Assembly: GCA_026168455.1 (NCBI GenBank)
Contig: JANSJX010000008.1
Location: 434,001-498,000 of the forward strand
Length of the DNA stretch: 64,000 nt
From: Theocolax elegans
Taxonomy: Eukaryota > Arthropoda > Insecta > Hymenoptera > Cerocephalidae
Direction of reading: 5' to 3'
Shown: in pieces, positions 44,730 to 57,685 of the stretch
How positions within the stretch are numbered: the first letter of the stretch is position 1
Layout of the letters: each line of letters opens with the position of its first letter
The notes under the pieces: generated by a model
Told to the model about the DNA's origin: nothing
The model's input: the letters and a program-made list of their open reading frames with translations, nothing else
Database searches by the model: none
Translations under genes and position numbers: made by a program

Positions 44730-47700
44730 CAAATTTGACCATAAATCTAACATTTTTTAATCCAAAAAATGGCCAAGTGTCATAAAATATCGAAAATAAT
44801 GCCGAATTACTGGAAAAATTACTTTGGAAGTTTTATTTAACCTTCAAATATTAAATTTCTTCTAGGGTAGAAGAAAATGTAAGAATAAGAAAAATTATTG
44901 GACGCGTCTAATAACCCTCGTAAAAATTTGAGAACTAGGAATTAAAAATTGGTAGTGAGTATACCTTGCGATTAAATGATTTTTCACCCATTTTATTAGC
45001 ATTCAATAGAACGATCCCGCAACCTCACAACATTCGAATAATATGTCTAGCTTTCAGTAAATTTCAAAATCCTGTAGATTTGGATGACTTTTTATAATTT
45101 TCGTCTGATTTGTAACTTATTTATCAATTTTTTTGTTGTACATATTTCGACGTTTGCATTTAATAGCACATACCTGCAATTCAATCTTAACCTATATTTA
45201 CAATTTGAAAAATAGGTGAAAATTAGGATTTTACTTTAATAAATAGTCATAAAATATAAGAAAAAACGTTTCATTGATAGGACAAAAATATTTAATACTT
45301 ATTTATTAGAACATACAACAACTTGTATTAAATATTACTATGTACAATATTTTTTCTTATTATAAGTCTCTCCAGTATCTTTATCCAAAGAGCATAAGAA
45401 TTTTTAATGAAACATTTTTCTCCGTGTATAAAATAAATATGTTTATAGATTCAACAACATTTGCGTAATGCACGAAAATCACACAGATTCTTCTTCTTCT
45501 TCTTCTTTTTTTCTCCACAAGTTGGTGATAGTCTGAAAACCTACTTTTGACAGACCGATAAAAAATAATAAATTAAAATTTAATAAGTTTAATCGAATAT
45601 TTGAGCATCGATGACACAAGCTTCTCGATATGAAATATCAAATTGGGGCACGCGAATTTTTACAATATTTCAGACGATTATATAAGAAAATAGGACGCGA
45701 GATGTTTATAATTTGCTAAATTCGTACGTGTATTTTATCAATGAAATGACGAATCCTAATTTTTAACGATATACGCACAACCATTTGGAAATGCTGAATG
45801 AAGCAAATCTTATTTTGCATATTAACTCTTATGTCAGCTGATTAGCATTTTTTAAATTTCAATTTTAAAATAAAAAGAAAAAATTTTTATTATATTTACG
45901 AATTGTTTATTTTTTTCCTCGAATTAACTTATAATCCAGTATTGTATTCGTAATCAAGATATTCGAGGATTTACAGTTAAAAAAAAATGTGTGTTCATAT
46001 ATATTTATGTATAAGTGAGATGCTAATTGATTTGTATATAATAATTTATTCTAATCTAGAGGAGTAAAATGATTATGTAAAATTTTTTAATAACAGCTTA
46101 TTTGATGTAATTAATTTAATAATAGATTCAACGTGCATCTGGAAGTTTATATATTATGAAAGATATAAAATTACACAACATCACTTTGGTGTAATTAAAA
46201 AATTGTTATTTCAAATTAAACAAGTACTATTCTGTAATCTCTTGGTTCTCATAGTAGTCCATATGCTTGTATTTATGATTTCATTGAAAAGTTCACTGTG
46301 ACAGATTGATATTAGCTCTTTTATTTTAAGGTTAACATGAATTAAGCTATAATTTCACAGAAAATATAAATACTTCATTGATAAGATACATATAAGTAAC
46401 CCGAAATAATGCTCTAAAATTAAAAAAAAAAATTGCACTGTTTCGCCGAGACGCTTGGTATCTATCGATACTCGATTAGAAATTTGATACACGTTTAATC
46501 GAACGCAGTCCATCGATTTTTTAGTCGCGTTACAGACATTTTCAAACGAAACGCAATTATGTCACCAGCAATAAAATACCAATTGTGACATAATACAAAA
46601 TGAGATAATCGAATATCATTTTAGGATTGAGAGCAAAAAAATGTCTAATAATGCAAGTTTAACGCGTTCTACTTCTCGATCGATATGATATATATATATA
46701 TATATATATACGCTACGTATCGAATGTTTTATTTATTTAAGAGATCGAGCAATTAAACGACTCGTATCAGTGAAACTTGACAAAACGAGCTCGTTCAATG
46801 TTAAAGAAAAACGAATTTTTTGCCCCGCAATTAAATAAAAGATACATAAGAACCCTGTATTTATAACGACCGGAATTTTTTTCAACTTTTGCAAATCTAC
46901 TTCCAGTTACACTATATATATCTATACCATATATTTATTTTTTATTTAATTTTCCATTTTATTATTCGCGTATGCTAATTTTTTTTATATTTTCTTTTTT
47001 GCGGTGAAGAGTACATCAACTCGAAAACAAAAACGATATTACAAGAATGAATTAACATATTTTCAATTAAACGTAATATTTATTGAGAGACAAGATAATT
47101 GCCGCGTTAAAGGATCAAATGCGATTTAGAAAAGATAATACATAATAACGTGGTAGTGGTGTGTATGTGTGTGTGTGTATACCGGGTGCGATTTATTGCT
47201 CGTGTTTTATTAAATAAATATGAGATTTTTGTAATTGTAATCATTAGAATACGCGTACAACGCATAATTAGTAGAGACATGTATACTCGCATAAATGGAA
47301 TGAGGAAAAAAAAAGAACTTTTTTTTTCTTTTTTCGCTAATTTACTGACTGACTGTTACTTTTTTTTGCACGCGTTTGAAAATAAAACATATCTGTTGAT
47401 TAAAAATTCAAATTTGATTTATAAATTCATATAATTTATCAGTTTCTTCTGCTGGATTTATGCTGTTGCGCTATAATTTTAGGGTTGCTTCAGTTATGGC
47501 TCATGCTATTAATCTTAGAATTATATCTTTTATCACAACGTTGTATAGGATTAAGGACGTGTCAGACTTAGAAAATGGTTACTTTTTTTTAAGGAAAAAT
47601 GATTTTTGCGGTTATATAGAATTATTAATAGAATTATTGGGTGTATACTTTGTAAGATTTCAATTGTTTAAAAAGTTATATTAAAATATAAGATTAAATT

Positions 47701-47820
47701 TCTTAATCCTAAGTTGAGGCTAAGTTTTTCGATATCATTATTTATGAATTGTTTATATACATTTAACTAATTTTCTTTATCGCAATGTCTGATTGACATG
47801 GTTGGGTTTAATTTTTGTCT
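44730..47820. other. Gene-free AT-rich region
   Basis: Mixed AT-rich sequence with CpG patches at 46440-46860, a TA run at 46687-46710 and a CTT run near 45489-45507. A 74-codon frame at 47460-47684 looks peptide-like but has no homology I recognise and no splice context. Confidence 0.35.
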
Positions 47821-47826
47821 TTTAGA

Positions 47827-48266
47827 TTAAGGAGATACCAAAATCAAGTTTTATCCTCGCTATCTTAACAAATTCAAAAGTCACAAAAAATTAGTTATAA
47901 TAAAAAAAGATGATAATTAACGAAAATTGAGGAGAACAGTCCCGTTCCTATATTAATAATCTATCTATCTTTAACATTTCAAGCAAAAATATGGACTAGT
48001 TTTCGAGAAATTTCGTGCAATTTGAGGATATTCGCTCGTCTAATTAAAAGGCATGTCAAGATCTTTGGTAAGGGTTTCCTCGAAAACTAATTATTATTTT
48101 GGCTTCAAATGTTAAAGATAGATTGATTATTATTATTAATAAAGGAAGGCGACTGTTCTCCTAGATTTACGTAAATTGACTTCCTTTTTTAATTATAACT
48201 TAATTTATGTGATTATCGAGGTCGGTAATGTAGGGAGGATAATACTTGGCTTCGGCACCCCGCTAA
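47827..48266. mobile_element. Foldback MITE family F2, about 440 bp
   Basis: Starts TTAAGGAGATACCAAAATCA and ends TTCGGCACCCCGCTAA. The two halves are mirror images: GAGGAGAACAGTCCCGTTCC pairs with GGAAGGCGACTGTTCTCCT, and CTAGTTTTCGAG pairs with CTCGAAAACTA. Relatives are at 55187, 55889 and 57686. It would form a long hairpin. Confidence 0.7.
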
Positions 48267-48309
48267 TAATCATTGACCGCAAAATGGTTTATTAAATTAT
48301 TATTAAATT

Positions 48310-48461
48310 TTATTTTTCTCAATGAAATCAAAACGTCAGACCCTTTATTATGTTTCAAGTTTTCCACAAAAATTTTGTTCAGATTGTTGATCAATATTTT
48401 AAATATAATTTTTGGTTTAAAATGTGTAGATCCTTACAATTTGAGTCCGGTATCCTCTTAA
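48310..48461. mobile_element. Fragment of MITE family F1
   Basis: Runs ATCAAAACGTCAGACCC to GAGTCCGGTATCCTCTTAA, matching one half of the 8121-8509 element in reverse. The other half is missing, and family F4 abuts at the shared TTAA. Confidence 0.55.
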
Positions 48462-49419
48462 GGGGGTGGTATACCCAATGGGTTACCTACCGAGGAAAAA
48501 AAAATTATTATATTTATTTTTAAAAATACGCAATTTTACGCAAATTCCGAATACAGAAGCACTAGATCGTTCAATTATAAGTCATTCTATAAAGTTTCAA
48601 GTCAATACAACAAAGACACCCTAAAAAATTTCTGCACCGAAAATGTACGATTATCCGTGAGATTTTTCGGTGCAGAAATTATTTTAGGGTGTTTTTGTCG
48701 AATTGACCTGGAACTTTATAGAATTACTTGTTATTTTTTTATATATATGTAATAATTATCTTTTATTGCTCGATCGGTAACCCATCGAGGTAAATTTTTT
48801 GTCTTTCTTTTGTGACATGTTTGTAGTGAAAATATAAACTTTTCTGGAAAATTTCAACACAACAGAATCATTTGAACCAAAGTTACGCAAAATAAAACGT
48901 TTCGAAATTATTGTTCGGTGGCAAATGCTCCTTGCGTCATGTCAATTGTTGGATTCATTTGATATGTTTTGTGTGCATTCTTTCAATTAATTAAAATTGT
49001 TGAATCTTTACAACAACTGTTTATCTCTGCTCGTAAGACAAAATAAAAAACATATAATCGACCATTAAAATACAAGACATTTGTACCGATACCTAGATAA
49101 AATTTATAAAATGTTTTAACGTTTCTCAGAATAAACTAAAAGCTGTTAAAATAAAAAAAAGCCTGTGTAGATAATTACATGAAAGAATAATCAAAAAAAG
49201 TTTCAAATAAAGTCAAAAATTGATATGCCGCAAGAAGCACCTATCACCTAATACTAAATTTAATACACTTTCCTATATATACCATAATTTTCGTTAAAAC
49301 GATTCTGTGTTATTAAAATTTTCTCAGAAAAGTTTCAAATTTTTACTGCAAATATGCAAAAATTTCAGATCATAAAAATAAAAAAGAAAAAATTTTGTTG
49401 ACTTAACTCCATACCCTTA
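48458..49419. mobile_element. TTAA-flanked element family F4 with internal hairpin, about 0.96 kb
   Basis: Starts TTAAGGGGGTGGTATACCC and ends CTCCATACCCTTAA. Inside, GGGTTACCTACCGAGG (48480) pairs with CTCGATCGGTAACCC (48769), and ACACCCTAAAAAATTTCTGC pairs with GCAGAAATTATTTTAGGGTG. Fragments recur at 59645-59850 and 62050-62113. No transposase frame. Confidence 0.6.
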
Positions 49420-50480
49420 AAAGATTAATTGAATACAAAACTTAATTATGATTGATATTGTATTTCGGACGAATCTCGTTGCAAACACATTGTTGTCTTC
49501 CGATTTCTCGGAACATTTTCATTATATACTTGGCGCATGTGCGTGTTCCGTGTGTGTATTATTATTGTCGATTTACAAATAAGTTATGCAATTCGAATAG
49601 ATTCGAATGAAAATATTAACTCTCCGCAGATAATAAATTCTAATTGAACTGCCTCTCCAGTTATAATAAAAAGACAGAAACACTCTTGTGTATACAAATG
49701 CAACTTTGTACACACATATATATAGACACGTATAGATTTGAAAATTTCAAAATATCGGCATAAAATGAATAAAAAAATGAACAATTTATTGTAATTAACA
49801 AAATTTACAATATAATAAGATATATATGTACATATACACATTTCGTGACTGAAATAAATTAAACATTTTGTTTCAAACGCTTATAAATTATATATGGCGC
49901 AACAAAGGCGAACAATAAATATTACAATATATATATATATATATACATGCAATCATTAAATTACATTACGCAATATTATATTTTTTGTTCCTGTAAAAAA
50001 ATAATACGACTATATTGTTTAAATCTAAATAATTTGACGTTCGGTCCGATATAAATTGTCACATTACTTAATCGTTGTTTTGCAATTAAAAGTCTTAACT
50101 TGGATAATATATCGAGTTTAAACACACTAAACAAACATTACCCGCATCGAACGGCTACAAAATCAATTAACAATATAATTCTAGTAATAAAACGCGTATA
50201 TTGGAAAATCCACGTGGTGTCTCAAACCGCGATTGATTTACAAAAAAAAATTATTGATATAAAAATTCTTAATTTTACGAACGTCATATTAAAGGATCGT
50301 AACTAACGATTGGTGTGTATATATATATATATATATATATACAAGAGATTCCGCGAAATGCACCTTGACTATATGCTCTGTGACGAACTTCCGTTCGGTC
50401 ACCGCAATGTTTCTTTTTTTTTCTAATACCTTATGTACCCAATGAAAACACAAAATTTTTCCATCCTCCGCGGTTAATCT
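49420..50480. other. Gene-free stretch
   Basis: AT-rich with CpG patches and a TA run at 50318-50341. Nothing coding recognised. Confidence 0.4.
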
Positions 50481-50483
50481 CGT

Positions 50484-50745
50484 ATATGTCTATATAAATG
50501 TACAGACGATCTTGGTTTCGTGAAGATGCGTTCGAAATACGCATATATTTCATCAGTAGTTTCCCGATCGGTAAAAAAAAATGTGTGTGCATCCCATAGC
50601 CATTCATCATCACGCGCCAATTAGAATATCATTAAAATTTGTCTGGGGATTATTTTGAAAACTGTCTATGTATAGAGATATTATTGGTACCTGAGAAAAG
50701 AATATCGAAATATTAGTGCCATTATTTCGTGTGTACATTTTCCAT
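50484..50745. repeat. Duplicated segment A, copy 1
   Basis: Matches 54598-54858 in direct orientation (GGTTTCGTGAAGATGCGTTC, ATCACGCGCCAATTAGAATA). Differences are mainly single-base indels. Confidence 0.75.
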
Positions 50746-50986
50746 TACTTAAATATATTATTATTATTTGAAATATTAAAAAAGTGTTAATCTATTTAAA
50801 TAATTATTTAAAAATCGTCAGTAGCATTTGGGCAGTATCCGCAAAGTATGCGCGCATCGCTGCGGCGAAAATTTGACGCAATTGTCCGTATTCCTGCGCA
50901 GTAACGTGTCAGTACATACACTAAAAACTACACTACTTTGCAGTACCTTTATCGCAGTTATACTGTAAAAATATTTTTTTAATAAC

Positions 50987-52008
50987 TCCAAAGTAAAGAA
51001 ACTTGACAGGCAGAAACAAAATAAACAAAGAAGGAAGCAGGAAAGAATATAATGAGTTGTAAAATATAAAATGTATATATACTGCATTAATGTGTATATA
51101 TATTTTTTCTGTTATAACAATGTTGCTTATAGCACACTGCTGTGATGCATTATTTATTATTGGAACATTAATAAAATAATATATATTAGATTTAAGAATA
51201 AATTAGTTATAGGCTGCAGAAATGCAGCTAATCATAACTAATTAGTTTAAGTTAGTATACAAGCTATGTACAGGTTAATTTATTTACCTCTATAGGGTTT
51301 GCAGATGTAATAAATCTGTAATTATTAATGGGTTAAATAAAGAATAAAGAATAAAGAAAGGTTAGAAAAGAAGAATTAAATTTACAAAAGATAATGAAAA
51401 AATACGCAAACAAGAAGAATGTTTAAAATAAATGGAAATTTTTAAAATTTAGAAACAAAATGATTAAAATAAAGAAAAGAATCGATAGATACAAAAAGTC
51501 TTAAAAATAAAGAAGCTCAGTTGATCAACAGGCAATGCATAGTAATTTTAGATTTTTTAGATTTTTAGAAAAGTTATTTGTTTATTTAAAATTTATTAAT
51601 ATGCATGTGCATATTTATAAAATATGTTAAAGTTTAAATTAATAAACAAATTACTAATTAAATACTCTAATGTTTACTTATATTTGTAATTAAAACTTTA
51701 TGGTAAGTAAAAACTATTATTTATAAAAGTATTTCCCTAAATTATTAACAGCAGGAATAGGGGCAAGTTCCGCATTAATACGTTCATTCCATTTTATATT
51801 CCGCAGGAATATGTACATTTTGATACGCGAAAAGTTTTTATTATAAAAAATTTTAATTGATAAATAGTATGTTAAGTATTTTTTTTAACTACCTAATAGC
51901 TTAAACTTTATGTTTAAATAATTTAGATATATCAATATTGATATATTTTCACAAACAGACTAAAAATTGGCTGATTCAGCTTGACGCCGCAGGAATTGGT
52001 ACATTTAC
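50987..52008. repeat. Duplicated segment B, copy 1, about 1.0 kb
   Basis: Direct repeat of 53575-54597 from AAGTAAAGAAACTTGACAGG to GCAGGAATTGGTACATTTAC. It is non-coding. Identity is very high with differences mostly in homopolymer and dinucleotide lengths. Confidence 0.85.
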
Positions 52009-52030
52009 GGGAAATGTACCAATACCTGCG
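51988..52030. repeat. Near-perfect 20-bp hairpin at the end of segment B
   Basis: CGCAGGAATTGGTACATTT is followed after 4-5 bases by GAAATGTACCAATACCTGCG. The core GCAGGAAT also occurs at 51751 and 51803, and its reverse (ATCCTGCGG) at 52041. Confidence 0.7.
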
Positions 52031-53574
52031 CGTGTACGAAATCCTGCGGATTTTCTTTTTTTTCTAAATAAAATAAATAAAAATCAATTTTTTTCCTTAA
52101 AAAATTCATGCGATTACTATGGGTTAATTGGTACCAGAATAAATAATAATAAGTATATATATTAAATTTATAATTAAGTACAGGTCTTCTAAAAATACAG
52201 TGTCAAAAATTGAATAAAATGACTTCATTTCCAAACGATTTCGATAGGTAGGCTAAACGAAAACTGCCAGTGTATATATATACCGTACAAGGTGAACAAA
52301 GTGTAAATGTCATTTAACACAGGCAGACGTACAAAAAAAAAGTGAGTATCACGCAATACTTTCGCCGATTACCCTAATTGGATCATCGAATTCGGACAAG
52401 ATTTTTTTCCGGGTTCAATGAGATGCGAAACCGTTTTCTTTGTTTTTTCTCGCGCGAGTCAAGGTAAAGGTAATCTTAGAGTCGATGATCATTTTTTTTT
52501 AAGTTGCAAGAAGAAATTTAACCTCGTCAACCGTTACCAGGTAGGTGTATACATATACTTTTAAAAACGTCGCGGTTTTTCGTTCGCTCAAATGTATGTG
52601 TATTACACTCTCGTCAAAACAAGAAAGAAATTAATCAAGTATTTGATACGGAAAAAAATTTGACTTTCCTTTGAGAGAAATTATTGCATAAAGACTTTTT
52701 TACAGATTTTCATAAGTTTTTAATTTATAAGAAAATTTTGTTAAAATTTTCAAACAAATGAAAATATTCAATGAAATATATATATGGGTGGTTTTCTGTG
52801 ACATCGAAGATGAAAAAAATAAATATTGCTATAACTGTGGGAATATGTTTTAGAGGTATCCAGTAGTTCTCCTGAATTTTTTCAGATTTTTTCTGGGCCA
52901 TTATTTTAAGTTACAGAGAGTCAAAGTTGACATTTTAGCACTTTTTTGCATTATATGCCCATTTTCATGAATTTTTAGCTCCCAGGGGATGCATTTTTCA
53001 CTAAAAACATAACTATCACTTTTTTTGTAAAATTTTCCGAACTTTTCATTAAAAATACTTTTAAAGACATAAATGTATGCTGTCACACTCTTGTAAGCCA
53101 TTTAAACCTTAAATAGTGAAAATCAGCAATTTTATTCTGCTCCGGACTCTGGTAACCTAATACTGTCTAAAAGATGTCTTTTTATAGTCAGGAACTGCCT
53201 AAAAATTTCCAGAGTGGGTCTAAATCATTAAGATCACTTATGGTCAAAATATCCGGGAAAAGTGCCCGAAATATTAATAGAAATGTATATTTGTTGCCTT
53301 ATAACGATAAATCTAGTAGCATGATCATTGCAAAAAAATTTATGCACTTACCTTGGAATAGTAGAAAAGTATCTCCACTTGTTTCAGTATTCATCTAATC
53401 CCCTGTAAGCTGCTAAAAATACAAATATTATTATACAAATGTAAAAAATTAATTTTTAAACATTTATAATGCTGAATTTTAGTTTTACATCCCTTACAAG
53501 AATTATAATACTAATCTGAAGGATTCCTATAAATATATAAACATCATTATTACAATACTGAATATCTTTTAATA
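52031..53574. other. Unique spacer between the two B copies
   Basis: 52780-53400 has a different texture from its flanks: less AT-skewed with short mixed words and no palindromes. No frame longer than about 75 codons and no recognised family. It could be the interior of an unrecognised element. Confidence 0.35.
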
Positions 53575-54597
53575 TCCAAAAGTAAAGAAACTTGACAGGC
53601 AGAACAAAATAAAACAAAGAAGGAAGCAGGAAAGAATATAATGAGTTGTAAAATAAAAAGTATATATACTGCATTAATGTGTATATATATTTTTCTGTTA
53701 ACAATGTTGCTTATAGCACACTGCTGTGATGCATTATTTATTATTGGAACATTAAATAAAATAATATATATTAGATTTAAGAATAAATTAGTTATAGGCT
53801 GCAGAAATGCAGCTAATCATTAACTAATTAGTTTAAGTAGTACAAGCTATGTACAGGTTAATTATTTACCTCTATAGGGTTTGCAGATGTAATAAATCTG
53901 TAATTTAATGGGTTAAATAAAGAATAAAGAATAAAGAAAAGGTTAGAAAAGAAGAATTAAATTTACAAAAAGATAATGAAAAAATACGCAAACAAGAAGA
54001 ATGTTTAAAATAATGGAAATTTTTAAATTTAGAAACAAAATGATTTAAAATAAAGAAAAGAATCGATAGATACAAAAAGTCTTAAAAATAAAGAAGCTCA
54101 GTTGATCAACAGGCAATGCATAGTAATTTTAGATTTTTTAGATTTTTAGAAAAGTTATTTGTTTTATTTAAAAATTTATTAATATTGCATGTGCATATTA
54201 TAAAATATGTTAAAGTTTAAATTAATAAACAAATTACTAATTAAATACTCTAATGTTTACTTAATATTATTGTAATTAAAACTTTATGGTAAGTAAAAAC
54301 TATTATTTATAAAAAGTATTTCCCTAAATTATTAACAGCAGGAATAGGGGCAAAGTTCCGCATTAATACGTTCATTCCATTTATATTCCGCAGGAATATG
54401 TACATTTTGATACGCGAAAAGTTTTTTATTTAAAAAATTTTAATTGATAAATAGTAATGTTAAGTTTTTTTTTAACTACCTAATAGCTTAAACTTTATGT
54501 TTAAATAATTTAGATATATCAATATTGATATATTTTCACAAAACAGACTAAAAAATTGGCTGATTCAGCTTGACGCCGCAGGAATTGGTACATTTAC
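53575..54597. repeat. Duplicated segment B, copy 2
   Basis: Direct repeat of 50987-52008, followed immediately by copy 2 of segment A. It lacks the hairpin arm that follows copy 1. Confidence 0.85.
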
Positions 54598-54858
54598 CTA
54601 TGTCTATATGTACATACGATCTCTGGTTTCGTGAAGATGCGTTCGAAATAACGCGTATATTTCAATCATTAGTTTCCTCGATCGGTAGAAAAAAAAATGT
54701 GTGTGCATGCCATTAATCATCACGCGCCAATTAGAATATCATTAAAACTTTGTCGGGGAATTATTTTAAACTGTCTATGTATATATATATATATTGGTAA
54801 CCTGAGAAAAGAAGATCGAAATATTATTGAATTATTTCGTGTGTACATTTTTCGACTT
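54598..54858. repeat. Duplicated segment A, copy 2
   Basis: Matches 50484-50745. It lies on the right of B here, whereas copy 1 lies on the left of B. Confidence 0.75.
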
Positions 54859-55186
54859 TTATTTTCAGCAGAAATTAGCGAAATTTTAATTAATATTTTC
54901 TTGACAATTTATATGTACATAGTTTATAAAGGCAATAAAAGTATTCACCTTAATATAATATATATACACGAACACGTTATATATTTTTAGATAGAATTTA
55001 CATTAAAAGTGCGTTGTAAAAAGTAACCTTAATTCTTAAAATACACACATTTTTCCTCGCAAAGTTATCGCGTAATGTTAAAATTACATTTTTTAACCAT
55101 CTTACGCATGGTGCCACCAGATATCTCATGCAAACGCAACCGGTCAAAAAGCTGCGATGAGGAGACATTTCTACATGACATTTTCA

Positions 55187-55645
55187 TTAACGGGGTGCCA
55201 AACCTCGAAAATGTACTGGGTACCGACCTCGAAAATTACATAAATTATTGATTATAATTAAAAAGAAGTCAATTTACGTAAACCTAGGAGAACAGTCGCC
55301 TTCCTTTATTAATAATAATAATCAATCTGTCTTTAAAATTTGAAGCCAAAATAATGACTAGTTTCCGAGGAAACCCTTACCAAAAATCTTGACATGGCTT
55401 TTAATTAGTCGAGCGTACACCCTCAAATTGCATGAAATTATCGTAAATTTTGGTAAGGGATTACTCGAAAACCAATCGATATTTTTGTTTTATATTTTGA
55501 ACTGAGGTAGATTATTAATAAAGGAAAGGGACTGTTCTTCTCGATTTGTGTAAATTATCGTCCTTTTTTAATTATAACTCATTTTCTATGACTTTTGAGG
55601 CTGGTAAGGTAGGGAGGATAAAACTTGACTTTGGTACCCCCTTAA
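55187..55645. mobile_element. Foldback MITE family F2, second copy
   Basis: TTAACGGGGTGCC at the left and GGTACCCCCTTAA at the right. The interior GGAAACCCTTACCAAAAATC pairs with TTTTGGTAAGGGATTACTCG. The TTAA copies flank both ends. Confidence 0.7.
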
Positions 55646-57280
55646 TAACTTTTAATGTACTCGCAAATTCAAGCCCAAGAGTTGTATACCTTTGTAATGA
55701 AATAGGTTTAAACTCGATACCTTTTGAATTTTCATTTGAAAAGTGTTAAAAATTCATGAGAATTTCACGAAATATTTTGAGATAAAAACTTTTAAAAATG
55801 TAATCAAAACATAATTTAAATCCACTTGAATGAAACAGAAATTCAATTAAAGTCTAAATGTTTATTTTAAAAAATTATTTAGCAGCTTTTAACGGGGTGC
55901 CATAGTCAATATTTATCCTCCCTACCTTACCGGCAATCGTGTTTATTAGTAATAAATTTGTAAATAAAAGAGTATGTGAAAAAATAAGAGAAGAGGCGCC
56001 TTCGTTTATGAATAATCTAACTGTGTGCTGAATTTCAGATTAAAATTATATTGCGTTTTTGAGAAAAGTCTTACCAAAAATCTGAACCTAACCTCAACGA
56101 GGTGAAAATATTTGATATTTTTGGTAAGACTTTTGTCGAAAACGCAATTATCTTTTAATCTAAAATTCAGTACACAGTTAGATTGTCAATAAACGAAGGC
56201 GCCTCTTCTCTTATTTTTTCTTTTTATTAATTAATCATCAAAAATTGAGTATGGAACCCCCTTAACACGAACTTTCAATTTTTAAAAATATTATGATAAT
56301 AATAATTATTTTATTACAATTGCGTTACAATCATATTTAAAAGTTACCCTTAAAATTTCAGCCTATTTGATGAAGCGGTTTCGATAAAGATGTCCCACCC
56401 CACGTAAAAAAATAGTATACAGATTGTATACAAAATGTATACAATTTATTTTATACAAATAGTATACAATATTGGTTGTATACAATATGTATAAAATCTG
56501 TATACAATCTGTAAAAAAAATAGTCTATACAATTTGATAAAAATTTTATACAAAGAGTAAAGAAATTTCTTTCTTTCTTATTTTTGTATAAATAAAAAAT
56601 CTGGAAGATTAAAAACAGAAAATATATTAGGCATTTGGAAACAGTTGCAGCACTGCCCTGTGAACGAGAAAAACTGTAGAGGTTATGGACATCAGAACCA
56701 TCGATGATGAGGTGATTAACGCAACCAAGAATTGCTGCTGCCACTGACACCAACGATCTTGAAAAAATGTCAACAACTTTTCCTTCATCGCGATTCGGCC
56801 AAAATTTTCAAACTACCATTTCGTTACATCCAACGGACTCTTCAACATCGACTTGCACATCATGAAGGTTAGACAGGGTCTGACCGAATGTGTTGTTCTT
56901 TGGTTGTCAAGTCGATTTTCAACTTTCTTTTTCGGTTGCTAATAAAAAAAGTTGAAAATCGACTTGACAACCAAAGAACAACACATTCGGTCAGACCCTG
57001 TCTAACCTTCATGATGTGCAAGTCGATGTTGAAGAGTCCGTTGGATGTAACGAAATGGTAGTTTGAAAATTTTGGTCAAATCGCGATGAAGGAAAAGTTG
57101 TTGACATTTTTTCAAGATCGTTGGTGTCTGTGGCAGCAGCAATTCTTGGTTGCGTTAATCACCTCATCATCGATGGTTCTGATGTCCATAACCTCTATTA
57201 TTTTTCTCGTTCACCAGGGTAGTGCGAGAGCTGTTTCCAAACGCCCAATTTATTTTCTATTTTTAACATGCAAGACTTTT
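55340..57280. repeat. Segmental duplication, copy 1
   Basis: Direct repeat of 57686-59253. Copy 1 contains an additional F2-type insertion at 55889-56265 and loses the outer right arm of the palindrome at about 57281. Confidence 0.8.
55889..56265. mobile_element. Foldback MITE with TTAA target duplication and a matching empty site
   Basis: TTAACGGGGTGCCATAGTC at the left and GGAACCCCCTTAA at the right. Long mirror arms (GAGAAGAGGCGCCTTCGTTT against AAACGAAGGCGCCTCTTCTC) surround the core. The paralogous sequence at 58222-58245 runs straight through (GCTTTTGACACAAA), so the element is an insertion relative to it. Confidence 0.75.
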
Positions 57281-57281
57281 T
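56399..57281. repeat. Large palindromic element F3, copy 1, right arm truncated
   Basis: The left arm begins CCCACGTAAAAAAATAGTAT and runs about 520 bp to a short spacer (CGGTTGCTAA, near 56935). The right arm mirrors it but stops at about 57281, without the terminal GTATAC-rich part. Frames inside (for example 56451-56753 and 57086-57283) are mirrored fragments with no recognisable domain. Confidence 0.8.
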
Positions 57282-57685
57282 AGAGTCTAACGATAAATAA
57301 AACCTGTAAAAAATTCTACTTTAAACAAATTTTATACAACAATTGAACTGAACGTAAATAACAAGCTTTTAATACGGTTTCAGTATTCAGTAGCCGAAAG
57401 TGGTGTTGTTAAGATTTGTCAAAGTTACAGCGATTCAATTTGAAAAATGGATTAAAGATCCGTTTCTAAATTTCCAGTTCTTAATTTTTTTTCATCTGAT
57501 CTGCACATCGTACAGAAAAACATTAAATAGAAAAAAGTTGCGTCTTTTAATTCTGCATACGACAGTATTTTTTAAATCAAATTCGGCAAATTAAAAAATT
57601 TGGTCACGGTGACGTCAATTTTAATTTCTCTCCGCTTCCTCTATCCATTCGCCGCGCTCGGCGTGTTCTTGCATCCAGCTCCTCA
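57282..57685. other. Unique stretch between the two duplicated copies
   Basis: About 400 bp with a short GC-rich patch (CCATTCGCCGCGCTCGGCGT) near 57645. No gene seen. Confidence 0.4.

Noticed and set aside
47460..47684. 74-codon frame considered as a mitochondrial insertion or gene fragment
   Set aside because: No convincing similarity to a mitochondrial protein and no splice or start context.
50987..54597. LTR retrotransposon with B copies as LTRs
   Set aside because: The repeats do not start TG and end CA, no primer-binding or polypurine site is visible, the spacer has no gag or pol frame, and segment A lies outside in both flanks.
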